DNA from: Bradyrhizobium sp. RD5-C2
Lineage (GTDB): Bacteria; Pseudomonadota; Alphaproteobacteria; Rhizobiales; Xanthobacteraceae
Direction: 5' to 3'
DNA: 64,000 nucleotides
NCBI RefSeq assembly: GCF_019972155.1
Contig: NZ_BOVL01000019.1
Span: forward strand, 475,877-539,876
Shown: piece after piece, positions 1-9,143 of the stretch
Numbering within the stretch: position 1 is the stretch's first letter
Layout of the letters: each line of letters begins with the position of its first letter
Position numbers and translations under genes: made by a program
Notes under the pieces: generated by a model
The model's input: only the letters and a program-made list of their open reading frames with translations
Told to the model about the DNA's origin: nothing
The model's database searches: none

Positions 1-1
1 G

Positions 2-949
2 CGTGACAAAAAGCCGGTCAAGGAGATCGCGAGCGGTCGCATTGCCGTCGGCGGCGCGATGTTTCCCGTCTACCTCTCGGCCGACTGGTCCAATCCGCTG
101 CCGGACGTCACCCGCGCGGTGCTGGTGCTGCACGGCGTGCTGCGCAATGCCGACGATTATTTTCGCGCGGCGCTGAGCGCGCAGGCCGCGGCCGGCGACG
201 TTGGCAAGGGCACGCTGATGATCGCGCCGCAATTCTTGATCGAGCCCGACGTCGAGGCGTTCAAGCTGCCGGCGGAAACCCTGCGCTGGAGCCTCTATGG
301 CTGGCAGGGCGGCGAGCCTGCGCTTGCGCCGAACCCGGCCAGCTCGTTCGAAGCGCTCGACGCGATCCTGGCCAGGCTCGGCGACCGCAAGCTGTTTCCC
401 AACCTGAAACAGGTCGTCGTGTTCGGCCATTCCGGCGGCGGCCAGGTGGTGCAGCGCTATGCGATCGCCGTGAAGGGCGACCAGGTGCTGCTGCACGAGG
501 GCATCGGCGTGCGCTACGTCGTCGCCAATCCGTCCTCCTACGCCTATTTCACCAAGGAGCGACCGGAGCCCGCGATCGCCGCGAAGTGCGAAGGCTACAA
601 CAGCTGGAAGTTCGGCATGGACGACCGTCCGCCCTATCTCGCCGAGCCTTCGCCAACGGCGCTGGAGCAGGCCTATGTCGCGCGCCGCGTGATCTATCTA
701 TTGGGAACGCTCGACACTAACCCAAATCATCCCGCGCTCGACAAATCCTGCATGGCGGAAGCCGAAGGGCCGTATCGCTACGCGCGCGGGCATTCCTATG
801 TCGCGGCGATGCAGGCCCGCGACCACGGCGCGCCGAACCACAGCCTGTGGGATGTGCCCGGCGTCGGCCACGAGGGCGGCAAGATGCTCAACTCGCCCTG
901 CGGCCTGACTGCGGTGTTCGACATCCCCGGCTGCGAGGCGTCGCGCTGA
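2..949 (+). CDS. alpha/beta-hydrolase-like protein, 5' end outside the window
   Basis: The frame is open from base 2 with no stop, so the gene very probably begins upstream. An internal ATG at 59 follows residues that read like ordinary protein (KEIASGRIAVGG), so 59 is unlikely to be the true start. The visible part is 315 residues. It has an early V-L-H-G segment, as in the oxyanion region of alpha/beta hydrolases, and a G-H-S-G-G-G nucleophile elbow about 140 residues after the ATG. A late G-V-G-H-E could supply the catalytic His. A serine hydrolase or esterase of unknown substrate is the best reading. It ends 108 bases before the next small gene on the same strand. The fold is fairly sure; the function is not. 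Confidence 0.7.
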   Translation, partial: RDKKPVKEIASGRIAVGGAMFPVYLSADWSNPLPDVTRAVLVLHGVLRNADDYFRAALSAQAAAGDVGKGTLMIAPQFLIEPDVEAFKLPAETLRWSLYGWQGGEPALAPNPASSFEALDAILARLGDRKLFPNLKQVVVFGHSGGGQVVQRYAIAVKGDQVLLHEGIGVRYVVANPSSYAYFTKERPEPAIAAKCEGYNSWKFGMDDRPPYLAEPSPTALEQAYVARRVIYLLGTLDTNPNHPALDKSCMAEAEGPYRYARGHSYVAAMQARDHGAPNHSLWDVPGVGHEGGKMLNSPCGLTAVFDIPGCEASR

Positions 950-1057
950 TACCGCACACCGGAATTTGTGCGTGAAATCGGTGGCAAGCGGCGTGGGGAT
1001 TGCCTACGCTCGTCTCGCGAATGGAGTATCAGAACCGACAGCTCGATGGAGAACATC

Positions 1058-1315
1058 ATGAGAGCAGGTTTGATCACGCTTCTGACAGCCAGCGCGTTCC
1101 TCAGCTTGACCCCCGCCAACGCCGCAGAGGGATGTGGCGACGGTTGCCACAGGACCTCACGAGGTGCCTGCGTGATCGACGGCTGGGCCACCAGCGCGCC
1201 GGTCAGGAACGAGTGCCCCGCCACCTCGCGCCCACGTCCCCCCTGTGGTGGCGGCGGCTTCATCTGGCGGCGCGACTACCAGGCTTGCGCCCAGACGACG
1301 AAGGATTGGCTCTAG
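1058..1315 (+). CDS. small secreted Cys-rich protein
   Basis: This is an 85-residue protein with a clear signal peptide (MRAGLITLLTASAFLSLTPANA) and a short mature part containing C-G-D-G-C-H, a G-A-C-V-x-D-G-W motif, a Pro/Gly-rich C-P-P-C-G-G-G-G-like stretch and a last Cys near the end. The start at 1058 is chosen because a GGAGA sits just upstream and the signal peptide begins there; an in-frame ATG at 1046 is the alternative. The spaced Cys residues suggest disulfide bonds in the periplasm. Similar short periplasmic Gly/Cys proteins are common in Bradyrhizobium with no assigned role. Function unknown. Confidence 0.6.
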   Translation: MRAGLITLLTASAFLSLTPANAAEGCGDGCHRTSRGACVIDGWATSAPVRNECPATSRPRPPCGGGGFIWRRDYQACAQTTKDWL

Positions 1316-1365
1316 GCACCGAGGCCGCCGGTGCGTATGTCGCGCGGCGACCCGGTCCACGCGCC

Positions 1366-2709
1366 TTAGGACTTCGCGGCCGACGCCTGCGCCGGCCGAT
1401 AGGCGGCGGCGTCCGTCGTGAACTCGGCGTGGCCGTAGTCCTTCAGCAGGCTTTCGATTCGCTTGACCAGCCGCCGGTCGGCTGCCTCGCGCAGGCCGGG
1501 AATCCGCGACGCCAGCCGATAGAGCGCAAGCCGGGTGAACAGGAAGATCCCGACCAGTGCCGTCACAGTGCGATCCCTCGCCGTGATCGGCACGCCGATC
1601 GATGCGGCCCTGGCCCTGTCGCCGTTCATGAAGCTGTTCAGGAAGAACGTTTTCGCGAAGCTGCGCTCGAATAATTCGAAGAGGCGGCTGCCGAAGGACT
1701 CGTCGGAGCGCAAGGTTGCCGCCATCGTGGCCCGGACCAGTTCGCCGCAGGTCCTGTCGTCATAGCCGGCCCGCAGCGTCGCGGAACGCAGCACCATGAG
1801 ATCGACAATTCCCTTCGGCGTTTCGGCGAGCAGGTCCTCCGGCAGGCCGAGCAGGACGCAGCGGTAGCGCGCGAGCTCGACGCGGGCCCGTTCCTCCGGC
1901 GTGAACTGGGTGCGGCCGTCGGCCAGCACCTTCTGTGCCAGCAGGAAGATCGGGATCAGTCCGGCGGGCATCTGGTCGACCTGCGGAATCGGGATGCCGT
2001 AGACCGAGATGTCCCAGTTGTCGGCGCGGCGCATCACGTTGGCGCGCACCATCGAATGCATTAGCCGCACCATCGCCGCTGCCTTGAAGCCTGCGCCGAA
2101 CCGGCCGAGCGCACCGGGCAGCACAGACGTCGCGAAGAATGTCGCGGTCTCCTTGACGCGTCGTGCCGACGAGCCGCTCGACAAGGCGTTGGTGATCGCC
2201 ATCGGCAGCGCCGCATACTTGTTCATGAAGGTGGCGAGAAACGCGCCGCGGATGATGAAGGGACTGAGATTGGCGGCCGCGTTGCGATCGATCCGCGCGC
2301 CTTCCTCGACCAGCTTCATGTCGAGCCAGGCGGGCGTGCGCTCCATGTCGCGGATCAGCGCGATCAGCTCGGGCGGCGCATCGGCCACCGCCTCGACGCC
2401 GGCATCGCAGGCCTGAACCAGCATGGTGACCAGCCGGCGGAAGCCGTATTCGCGCATCAGCGCCGCATAGGCGTCCGCGGGCGGATCGCCCATCATCGTG
2501 TAGCTGCGGATGAACGCCATGCGGTCGGGATCGGTCAGCAACGCCGCGCGGGCGGCGGCGAATTTTTCAGGAAGCACGCTCGGGGTGCCGGCATCTTGCG
2601 CAAATCGTTCCGGGACGATGGAGAAATCGACCTTGCCGTAGATACCGGGATTCCTCTCCTTCTGCGCGGCGACGTTGCTGCGCAGCTTTTCCAGCGTTCC
2701 GGCCTGCAT
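1366..2709 (-). CDS. oxygenase MpaB family (DUF2236) protein
   Basis: The protein has 447 residues. The central R-L-M-H-S-M-V-R segment followed by W-D-x-S-V-Y-G-I-P-I-P-Q-x-D matches the heme-binding core of the MpaB/latex-clearing-protein superfamily (DUF2236), whose members oxidise lipids or polyisoprene. No signal peptide is visible. The start at 2709 has an AGGGAGAG ribosome site about 6 bases away. It is transcribed divergently from a TetR-family gene starting at 2801; the 91-base gap is AT-rich and holds a palindrome, so the TetR protein probably controls it. The family assignment is good; the substrate is unknown. Confidence 0.75.
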   Translation of the reverse strand: MQAGTLEKLRSNVAAQKERNPGIYGKVDFSIVPERFAQDAGTPSVLPEKFAAARAALLTDPDRMAFIRSYTMMGDPPADAYAALMREYGFRRLVTMLVQACDAGVEAVADAPPELIALIRDMERTPAWLDMKLVEEGARIDRNAAANLSPFIIRGAFLATFMNKYAALPMAITNALSSGSSARRVKETATFFATSVLPGALGRFGAGFKAAAMVRLMHSMVRANVMRRADNWDISVYGIPIPQVDQMPAGLIPIFLLAQKVLADGRTQFTPEERARVELARYRCVLLGLPEDLLAETPKGIVDLMVLRSATLRAGYDDRTCGELVRATMAATLRSDESFGSRLFELFERSFAKTFFLNSFMNGDRARAASIGVPITARDRTVTALVGIFLFTRLALYRLASRIPGLREAADRRLVKRIESLLKDYGHAEFTTDAAAYRPAQASAAKS

Positions 2710-2777
2710 CCGCGGCTCTCCCTGATCTTGATTGGCTGCTGCGAATTTATATCAAGCGATAGAAAATGCAATAAATA

Positions 2778-2791
2778 ATATCGTGTGATAT
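2778..2791. promoter_or_regulatory. candidate TetR operator in the mpaB-like/tetR gap
   Basis: A palindrome ATATC-GTGT-GATAT (5-base arms, 4-base spacer) lies 9 bases before the TetR-family start codon at 2801, in the AT-rich gap between two divergent genes. TetR regulators commonly bind such sites to repress themselves and a divergent target. The match is by position and symmetry only. Confidence 0.4.
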
Positions 2792-2800
2792 GATTTTCCG

Positions 2801-3475
2801 ATGAGCGCACGAAACAGCCCCCTCCCGCCGCCGACGCGATCGGCCATGACCCCCTACAAGAAGGGTGACGAGACCCGCGACCGCATCCTCAACGCCGCAC
2901 TCTTAGCGTTCGGCAACAGCGGCTTTGCGCGGGTGACGACCCGCCAGATCGCCGAGGAGGCGGGCATCAATCTGCCGGCGCTCAACTATTATTTCGGCAA
3001 CAAGGAAGGCCTCTATCTCGCCTGCGCCCATGAAATCCTGGCGCGCTATCGCGAGAGCATGGCAGCGGTCGGCGGGGCCGCCCTCGCATCGCTAGAGGGG
3101 CCACCCGATCCGGACGGCGCCCGCGCGCAGTTGAAGCTGCTGCTCACGGCGCTGGCGCGGTTCCTTCTGACATCGGCAAGCGAGCAGAATCGGCTGTTCG
3201 TCCAGCGCGAGCTGGCGGACCCCGGGCGGGCATTCGAGGTTCTCTATGCCGGGCTGTGGCGGCCGGGAATCGAGCTCGTGGCCCAACTGATCATCGCAGC
3301 TTCCAGCGCGCGATTGACGACGGCGCAGGCGCGTGTCCGCGCCGTGATGATGATTGCCGGGCTAACCGGCTTCCAGTCCGGCGCGCCGATCATTTCGCGG
3401 ACGATGGGCAAGGCGGCCTCGCTGACGATGGTGATCGAAGCGCTCGAAGCGCAGGTCGACGCGCTGGCGCGCTGA
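2801..3475 (+). CDS. TetR/AcrR family transcriptional regulator (CerR-type)
   Basis: This is a 224-residue repressor. Residues 25-70 form the TetR helix-turn-helix (T-R-D-R-I-L-N-A-A-L, then T-T-R-Q-I-A-E-E-A-G-I and L-N-Y-Y-F-G-N-K-E-G-L-Y). The longer C-terminal ligand domain resembles the CerR/DUF1956 group (F-V-Q-R-E-L-A-D-P). A second possible start is the Met at 2846 (M-T-P-Y-K-K), because the first 15 residues are Pro/Ser-rich and look non-conserved. It is divergent from the MpaB-like oxygenase, the likely target. Confidence 0.85.
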   Translation: MSARNSPLPPPTRSAMTPYKKGDETRDRILNAALLAFGNSGFARVTTRQIAEEAGINLPALNYYFGNKEGLYLACAHEILARYRESMAAVGGAALASLEGPPDPDGARAQLKLLLTALARFLLTSASEQNRLFVQRELADPGRAFEVLYAGLWRPGIELVAQLIIAASSARLTTAQARVRAVMMIAGLTGFQSGAPIISRTMGKAASLTMVIEALEAQVDALAR

Positions 3476-3508
3476 CGAGCGCCTCGCGATCCGCCTGCAG
3501 ACTGCGCC

Positions 3509-3913
3509 TTACGCCGGCACGATCACCTTGCCGATCGGCCACAGCGCGATGCCGGCAAGCTTGAGATGCGCCCAGGCGAAGGGGATGCCGATGATGGTCA
3601 CCGCAAGCAGGATCGCGGTGATCAGATGGCCGATCGCAAGCCACCAGCCGGCCAGGATGAACCAGATCAGATTGCCGATCACGCCGAGCGGTCCGGTTCC
3701 GATATCGGACATGCCGGTGACTTCATCGCGGCGCACCGCACGCGAGCCGAACGGCAGCAGCGTGTAGACCGCGATGTTGAAGGCCGCGCGCGCCCAGGGC
3801 AGCCCGATAATGGTGACCGCCATGATGACGGCGGCGATCAGCCAGCCGAACGCCATCCACGCGCCGCCGATCAGGATCCATAGGATATTGAGGAGGATAG
3901 ACACAGGCTGCAT
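3509..3913 (-). CDS. yccF: YccF family inner-membrane protein (DUF307)
   Basis: The protein has 134 residues with four hydrophobic segments arranged as two related halves, each ending in the YccF signature (V-T-I-I-G-L-P-W-A-R-A-A-F and V-T-I-I-G-I-P-F-A-W-A-H-L-K-L-A). The start is set at 3913 (M-Q-P-V-S-I-L-L-N) because the extra upstream residues of the open frame are not hydrophobic and not family-like. Members are small inner-membrane proteins of unknown role. It converges with the TetR gene. Confidence 0.85.
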   Translation of the reverse strand: MQPVSILLNILWILIGGAWMAFGWLIAAVIMAVTIIGLPWARAAFNIAVYTLLPFGSRAVRRDEVTGMSDIGTGPLGVIGNLIWFILAGWWLAIGHLITAILLAVTIIGIPFAWAHLKLAGIALWPIGKVIVPA

Positions 3914-4082
3914 GGCTGACACCTTCGCGCCGCTTCGGACGCCCTCAATATAGGCTGATGTCGGCTGCGGCGGTAGGTGCGGCCCGAACGCGCGCCGACC
4001 TCGTTGCATCTCTTTTGATCGCGACTAAGCTCGCGCCGCCGCGCAGGACCCGAGAAGCCTGCATCGGAAAGGGAGAGCAACA

Positions 4083-4721
4083 ATGAGAAAATTACTTGGG
4101 CCAACTATTCTGGCGGCACTGGCATTTTCAGTGCAGGCCGCGCGCAGCGAGGACGCCGCGCGTTTCGCACCACTCAAGGCCGAGGAGCTGTCGCCGCCGC
4201 AAAAGGCCTGGGCCGACCTGATCAGCGCACCGCCGCGCAACGCCAAATTCGCCGCGCCGCCTTACCGCGCCTATATCCGCAATCCCGATCTGGCGCCGAA
4301 GCTGTCGAACCTGTCGGATTATCTTCGCTGGAACACCTCGCTGCCGCCGCGGCTGAGCGAAATGGCGATCCTGATCACGGCGCGGCACTGGACCGCGCAA
4401 TATGAATGGTCCGCGCACTACCCGCTGGCGATGAAGGGCGGGCTCGATCCCAAGATTGCAGACGGGATCGCCAAGGGCACGCGGCCCGACGGCATGAAGG
4501 ACGACGAGGCCGCGCTCTACGATCTCGGCATCGCGCTCTATCGCGACAGGAAGGTCAGCGACGCCGTCTACAAGGCCGCGCAGGAGAAATTCGGCGAGCG
4601 CGGCATCATGGATATCATAGGCATCATGGGCTATTACGATTTGGTCTCGATGACGCTGATCACGATGCAGGCCGGCTCCGCCAACGACAGCGTGCCGCCG
4701 CTCCCGGTGCTGGAGAAGTAG
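4083..4721 (+). CDS. exported carboxymuconolactone decarboxylase-like protein
   Basis: The protein has 212 residues: a signal peptide (MRKLLGPTILAALAFSVQAARS), then an AhpD/CMD-like alpha-helical domain including L-P-P-R-L-S-E-M-A-I-L-I-T-A-R-H-W-T-A-Q-Y-E-W-S-A-H. This resembles CMD-family proteins but lacks the C-x-x-C pair of peroxidatic AhpD, so a decarboxylase-like or binding role is more likely than a redox one. A purine-rich AGGGAGAGC precedes the start. Cytoplasmic relatives are ring-cleavage enzymes, so the export signal is unusual. No pathway partner adjoins it. Confidence 0.75.
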   Translation: MRKLLGPTILAALAFSVQAARSEDAARFAPLKAEELSPPQKAWADLISAPPRNAKFAAPPYRAYIRNPDLAPKLSNLSDYLRWNTSLPPRLSEMAILITARHWTAQYEWSAHYPLAMKGGLDPKIADGIAKGTRPDGMKDDEAALYDLGIALYRDRKVSDAVYKAAQEKFGERGIMDIIGIMGYYDLVSMTLITMQAGSANDSVPPLPVLEK

Positions 4722-5167
4722 CTGCGTCCGCAGCTGTCTCACTATCCTACCTCGTCCGCTTGCGGGTAGGGCAATCGCATCACAGTCTAAGGGGCTATAT
4801 CCTTGTCCCCCGTCGTCATCGCCCGGCCTGTGCGCAATTGCGCACATGGACCGGGCGATCCAGTACGCCGCGGCCTCTCGGCTCAAGCACTGCTGCCTCT
4901 GGAATACTGGATCACCCGCATGCGCGGGTGATGACGCCGCGTGGCGATGCTGGAACGACGAGTTCCTTCAACAAGGTCCGCCGCGTCGAACGCCGGCAGT
5001 CGCCGGCTACTTTGCATGGGGTTGTTTTCGATATTTTGGCAGCGCGCCCCCGGGCAAGCCATCGCATCCGGTTTTCGGCCTCGATCCATGGCCCGGCCAT
5101 GACGACGTGGACACGTCAGTTGCGGGAGAGGGAGTGCAGTCCCGTCGCGATTGCACCCTGACTCGCG
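4722..5167. repeat. 446-base intergenic stretch containing a palindromic repeat (CGTCATCGCCCGG family)
   Basis: No convincing gene lies here. Roughly 4811-4936 is an interspersed repeat unit. It opens with CGTCATCGCCCGG, has an internal TGCGCAATTGCGCA palindrome, then GGGCGATCCAGTA, and closes with TACTGGATCACCCGC and GCGGGTGATGACG, so the ends are inverted copies. A second copy lies at 27262-27364. Such elements are common between genes in Bradyrhizobium. The rest (4937-5167) shows no recognisable feature. Confidence 0.7.
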
Positions 5168-6940
5168 TCAGCGCCTGAAACCGCTGGCGCGGGAGTAGCT
5201 CTGGCGGCCTTCCTGGGCCGGGCGCGCGGCCATGCTGGCGCGGGTCTCGCTGGCGACCGGCGTCGCGGGCTTCAGGTCCTCGAGGAAGATCGGCTTGGCG
5301 AAGTAGAAGCCCTGGGCGTAGCGGATCTTGGTCGCCGCCTGCAGATAGGTCAGCTCCTCGTAGGATTCGATGCCCTCGGCGATCACGGTCATGCCGAGCG
5401 CCTCGCTCAGCGATTCGATCGCGCGCAGGATGCCCTGGCTGCGCGGCCGCTGATGGATGTCGGTGATGAAGGAGCGGTCGATCTTGATCTCGTCGGCGGT
5501 GATGTCGGCGAGGGCCGACAGCGACGAATAGCCGATGCCGAAATCGTCGATCGAGATGCCGACGCCGATGCCGCGCAGGATCGGCAGGATCTGGTCCTGG
5601 AAATGCGACCGGGTCACGAACGCGTCCTCGGTCACCTCGATCATGAATCGTTTCGGGAATCCGGTCTCCTCGATCGCGCTCGCGAAGCGGCGCATGAACT
5701 CGAGGTTGGAGGCCTGCTTGGCGGCGACATTGATGCTGATCGTCGCCGTGGGGCCGAACGTGTCGTTGATCAGGTCGATCGACTTGACGATCTCCGCCAG
5801 CACCAGAAACGTCAGCTCGTCGATCAGGCCGAGCTCCACCGCGAGGTCGATAAAGGTGCCCGGCGCCTGGATCACGCCCTCGTCGTCGCGCAGCCGCACG
5901 AGCGCCTCGATGCCCTTGACCTCCAGGGTGCGGATATCGACCTTGGGCTGGAAGGCGCAGCAGAAGCGCTTTTCCAGGATCGCCAGCCGCAGCGACTGCT
6001 CGATCTTCATCCGCGCCAGCGCCTCGCGCTCCATGCTGTTGTCGAAGAACGCGATCGAGCCCTTGCCGTTGTTCTTGACGCGGTACATCGCGATGTCGGC
6101 GTTCTGGCGCAGCGCCTCGTAGCCCCGGCCATGCACCGGGTAGAGGCTGACGCCGATCGAGGTCGAGGCGAAGATCTCGGAGTCCTCGATGAAGAACGGC
6201 GCCTTCAGCCGCTCCTGCATGACATGGATGAATTCGGCAACCTCGTCATTGCCGCTGATCGGGTTCAGCAGCAGCAGAAACTCGTCGCCGGAGATCCGGG
6301 ACAGGATATCGGTCTCGCGCAGCGCGTGGCCGAGCCGCTTGGACAGTTCGACCAGCAGTGCGTCGCCGATCGCGTGTCCGTAATAGTCGTTGATGTGCTT
6401 GAAGTTGTCGACGTCGAGGAAGGCGAGCGCGAATTGGCTCTGCGAGGAGTCGCGGATCAGGCCGTTGACGCGATGCTCGATCACCCGCCGGGTCGGCAGG
6501 CCGGTCAGTTCATCGTAGTAGGCCGAGCGGAACAGCTGGTCCTCGAACGCCTTCTGCTCGCTGATGTCGGTCGAGGTCGAAATCAGGAGATTGCGGCCGG
6601 CGATCTGCACCGGCCGGTGCGAGGTGAGGAACACGTATTTGGATGCGCCGCAGGCGAGGACTTCCTCGATCACCACCGGACGGCCGCTGCGCAACAGGTC
6701 CAGATTGGCGGCATGGCGCTCGTCGACCGGCGACGGCTGGCTCGCACCGGCCGCCAGCTGCAACTGGCTCTCTGCCGCTTCGTTCACCAGGATGAACTGG
6801 CCCTGCTCGTCCTGGACGGTGACGCCGGCCGGCAGCAGCTGGAGAAGATCGCGCAAGATGCGCAATTCATTGCTGGAAATGTCGTCCTGCCCGGTCGCTG
6901 CCGTGCCCGTCTGAAAATCGTTTTTGGTAAAACTATGCAT
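5168..6940 (-). CDS. PAS-GGDEF-EAL cyclic-di-GMP protein
   Basis: The protein has 590 residues from the Met at 6940, preferred over upstream frame extension because M-H-S-F-T-K begins the conserved-looking part and an AAGG lies about 10 bases upstream. It comprises a PAS domain (about 30-140), a GGDEF domain with the variant S-G-D-E-F and an upstream R-E-T-D inhibitory site, then an EAL domain. The EAL part keeps E-A-L-V-R, the N of I-N-V-A-A-K-Q, I-D-D-F-G-I-G-Y-S-S-L, K-I-D-R and A-E-G-I-E-S, so phosphodiesterase activity is likely. Cyclase activity is plausible, since SGDEF is tolerated in some enzymes. No membrane segment is seen, so it probably acts in the cytosol. Confidence 0.9.
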   Translation of the reverse strand: MHSFTKNDFQTGTAATGQDDISSNELRILRDLLQLLPAGVTVQDEQGQFILVNEAAESQLQLAAGASQPSPVDERHAANLDLLRSGRPVVIEEVLACGASKYVFLTSHRPVQIAGRNLLISTSTDISEQKAFEDQLFRSAYYDELTGLPTRRVIEHRVNGLIRDSSQSQFALAFLDVDNFKHINDYYGHAIGDALLVELSKRLGHALRETDILSRISGDEFLLLLNPISGNDEVAEFIHVMQERLKAPFFIEDSEIFASTSIGVSLYPVHGRGYEALRQNADIAMYRVKNNGKGSIAFFDNSMEREALARMKIEQSLRLAILEKRFCCAFQPKVDIRTLEVKGIEALVRLRDDEGVIQAPGTFIDLAVELGLIDELTFLVLAEIVKSIDLINDTFGPTATISINVAAKQASNLEFMRRFASAIEETGFPKRFMIEVTEDAFVTRSHFQDQILPILRGIGVGISIDDFGIGYSSLSALADITADEIKIDRSFITDIHQRPRSQGILRAIESLSEALGMTVIAEGIESYEELTYLQAATKIRYAQGFYFAKPIFLEDLKPATPVASETRASMAARPAQEGRQSYSRASGFRR

Positions 6941-7153
6941 GTGCCGACCTTGGCAAAGTCCGTTGTAGTTTTGGTTAAGCGGACTTGCGAAATGCCGTGA
7001 CAGAAAGAGACCCGGGCTGCTTTCGCAAGCCGCCGCGGCAATCGTCATTAACAGAGTATCAATGTCGGCATCGGCCGCCGGTGAAAGCGATTGCGCAGCG
7101 CGCGGTTGCATCGGCACGCGCAAATAAAGCGCATGTGCCGAAAAGCAGGCTTA

Positions 7154-8116
7154 TCAACAGTTGGGAAGATTGCACTGCATGATGCAGTGAACACCGGTCT
7201 TCAGGTAACTGATCTCGGTCTTGCCGTCGAACGGCCGCAGCGCCGACTTCAAGAGCTTGGTGCCGAAGCCGGCTTCGCCGATGACCTCGACCACCGGTCC
7301 CTCGGTTTCGTCCCAGATCACGTTGAGACGCCCGTCGTCCACCGACCACGACACCTGCAGAAATCCGCGCGGCGAGGAGAAGGCGCCGTACTTTCCGGCA
7401 TTGGTTGCGAGCTCATGGAAGATCAGCGCCAGCGAGACGGCGAGCTTGGCGGGCAGGAACAATTGCTCGCCATTGAGATTGAACCGCACATGGCCGTAGG
7501 GGCCGAGCTCCGAGCGCAGCAAATCCTTGATATCGCAGCCATAGCCGTCGACCCGCGCGATCAGGTCGTCGGTCGCCGCGAGCGCGCGGATGCGATGGTC
7601 GATGCGCTGCCAGACGTCGGGCCGGTCCTGCAGCGCCTGATGCAGCACGGCGTGAATGGTCGAGGATTTGTTCTTCAGCCGGTGCTGCAATTCGTCGACC
7701 ACGATTTTGCGGTACTGCTCCTCCTCAATCAGACGCTTGGAAACCTCGCGCTGCTGCGCGACCAGGGAACGGTAGTGCTCCACCCCCCAGATCGCGATGC
7801 CGCATACCACCCAGAAGATCATCAGCAGCGCAAAGCGCGCCGGGTCGGCGTGCGCGCTGCTGAAATTGAGCAGGACGCCGAGCAGGCCGCTGGCCAGCGC
7901 GGTCGCGATCCCGATCCGGAAGCCGCCAAGCGCGGTGGCGAAGAATACCGCCGGGAAATAGGGCGTGAAGAACACGTCTGGCCTGATCTGGGCGAGCCCG
8001 AACCGCGCGGTCGTGGCCAAAACGAGACACAGCACGGCGAAGGCCACCGCAAGCCGCAGCGATGGCTGCGCATCGCCCCGCCAACTCGCCCTGAAATCGT
8101 CGATCCACTTCTCCAT
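7154..8116 (-). CDS. membrane sensor histidine kinase, HisKA_2/HWE type
   Basis: The protein has 320 residues from the Met at 8116; the longer open frame beyond it is antisense to the next gene. Residues 20-115 hold about four membrane segments. Then comes the HisKA_2 dimerisation motif D-E-L-Q-H-R-L-K-N-K, with His145 as phospho-acceptor, and an HWE/HATPase_c domain with F-H-E-L-A-T-N-A-G-K-Y-G-A-F-S and a late G-F-G-T-K-L-L motif. Such kinases in alphaproteobacteria often feed general-stress (PhyR) or light signalling. No response regulator adjoins it, so it is an orphan kinase. Confidence 0.85.
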   Translation of the reverse strand: MEKWIDDFRASWRGDAQPSLRLAVAFAVLCLVLATTARFGLAQIRPDVFFTPYFPAVFFATALGGFRIGIATALASGLLGVLLNFSSAHADPARFALLMIFWVVCGIAIWGVEHYRSLVAQQREVSKRLIEEEQYRKIVVDELQHRLKNKSSTIHAVLHQALQDRPDVWQRIDHRIRALAATDDLIARVDGYGCDIKDLLRSELGPYGHVRFNLNGEQLFLPAKLAVSLALIFHELATNAGKYGAFSSPRGFLQVSWSVDDGRLNVIWDETEGPVVEVIGEAGFGTKLLKSALRPFDGKTEISYLKTGVHCIMQCNLPNC

Positions 8117-8293
8117 CGGTCGCTCCAGTTCACGTGAACAGGCGACCCAAAATAAGGCCGCTGCGACCGAAAAACCGCAGTTGTGGCCTTCTGGCCACAG
8201 GTGGACCTCGCCGGCCGTTAACCGCGCCTGCGCTTGCGTTGGCGGGAGCGGCTGGGGAATATCCGCAACATCAAACGTCAAAGGGGGACCGGC

Positions 8294-9136
8294 ATGGGAC
8301 GGCTGGACGGCAAGGTCGCGATCATCACAGGCGCGACCAGCGGCATCGGGTTGCGCACGGCCGAGATCTTTGTCGCGGAGGGCGCGAGGATCGTGATCGC
8401 CGGGCGCCGCGCGCCGGAGGGCGAGGCACTGGCGTACCGGCTCGGCGGCAACTGCATCTTTCGCCAGACCGACGTCACGGTCGAGGAGCAGATGCAGGCG
8501 CTGATCGCGCTCGCGGTAGAGAAGTTCGGCCGGATCGACTGCCTGTTCAACAACGCCGGCGGCCCGGCGCAGACCGGCGGCATCGAGGGCCTCGACGTCG
8601 AGCGGTTCGACGCTGCGATGGCGACGCTGGTGCGCAGCGTCATGCTCGGCATGAAGCATGTTGCGCCCATCATGCGCCAACAGGGATCCGGCAGCATCAT
8701 CAACAACGGCAGCATCGCCGGACGGCTCGCCGGCTTCTCCTCGTCGATGGTCTATGGCGCCGCGAAGGCGGCGGTGATTCACTTCACCAAATGCGTGGCG
8801 ATGGAGCTTGGCGAGTCCGGCGTCCGCGTCAACTCGATCTCGCCCGGCGCGATCGCCACCGGCATTTTCGGCAAGGCGCTGGGGTTGTCGACCGAAGCCG
8901 CCGAGCAGACCCCAGCCGTGATGCGCGAGGTCTACAAGGCGGCGCAGCCGATCCCGCGCGCGGGCCTGCCCGACGATATCGCGCATGCCGCGGTGTTCCT
9001 GGCGAGCGACGAATCGAGCTTCATCAACGGCCATGACCTCGTCGTCGACGGCGCCATGACCGGCGGCCGCAACTGGAGCCAGCAGCAGGCGGGCTACGTC
9101 GCGCTGCGCAAGGCGTTCGATCAGGGGGCCGGGTAG
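8294..9136 (+). CDS. SDR family oxidoreductase
   Basis: This is a 280-residue classical short-chain dehydrogenase. It has T-G-A-T-S-G-I-G at the NAD(P) site (about 12-19), N-N-A-G-G, an active-site Ser in I-N-N-G-S-I-A-G and the Y-G-A-A-K pair, then S-P-G-A-I-A-T-G and a C-terminal V-V-D-G-A sequence. The start at 8294 is chosen for AAGGGGG seven bases upstream and the immediate M-G-R-L-D-G-K-V opening. It runs divergently from the HWE kinase. The substrate cannot be told. Confidence 0.9.
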   Translation: MGRLDGKVAIITGATSGIGLRTAEIFVAEGARIVIAGRRAPEGEALAYRLGGNCIFRQTDVTVEEQMQALIALAVEKFGRIDCLFNNAGGPAQTGGIEGLDVERFDAAMATLVRSVMLGMKHVAPIMRQQGSGSIINNGSIAGRLAGFSSSMVYGAAKAAVIHFTKCVAMELGESGVRVNSISPGAIATGIFGKALGLSTEAAEQTPAVMREVYKAAQPIPRAGLPDDIAHAAVFLASDESSFINGHDLVVDGAMTGGRNWSQQQAGYVALRKAFDQGAG

Positions 9137-9143
9137 TCGCATC

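Noticed and set aside
5453-7000. Long plus-strand open frame (about 515 codons)
   Set aside because: It is Asp/Arg/Glu-rich low-complexity sequence opposite the GGDEF-EAL gene, the usual shadow in high-GC DNA.
8117-9142. Upstream extension of the histidine kinase frame on the minus strand (to 662 residues)
   Set aside because: It is antisense to the well-supported SDR gene, and the kinase opens naturally at the Met at 8116 with membrane segments following.
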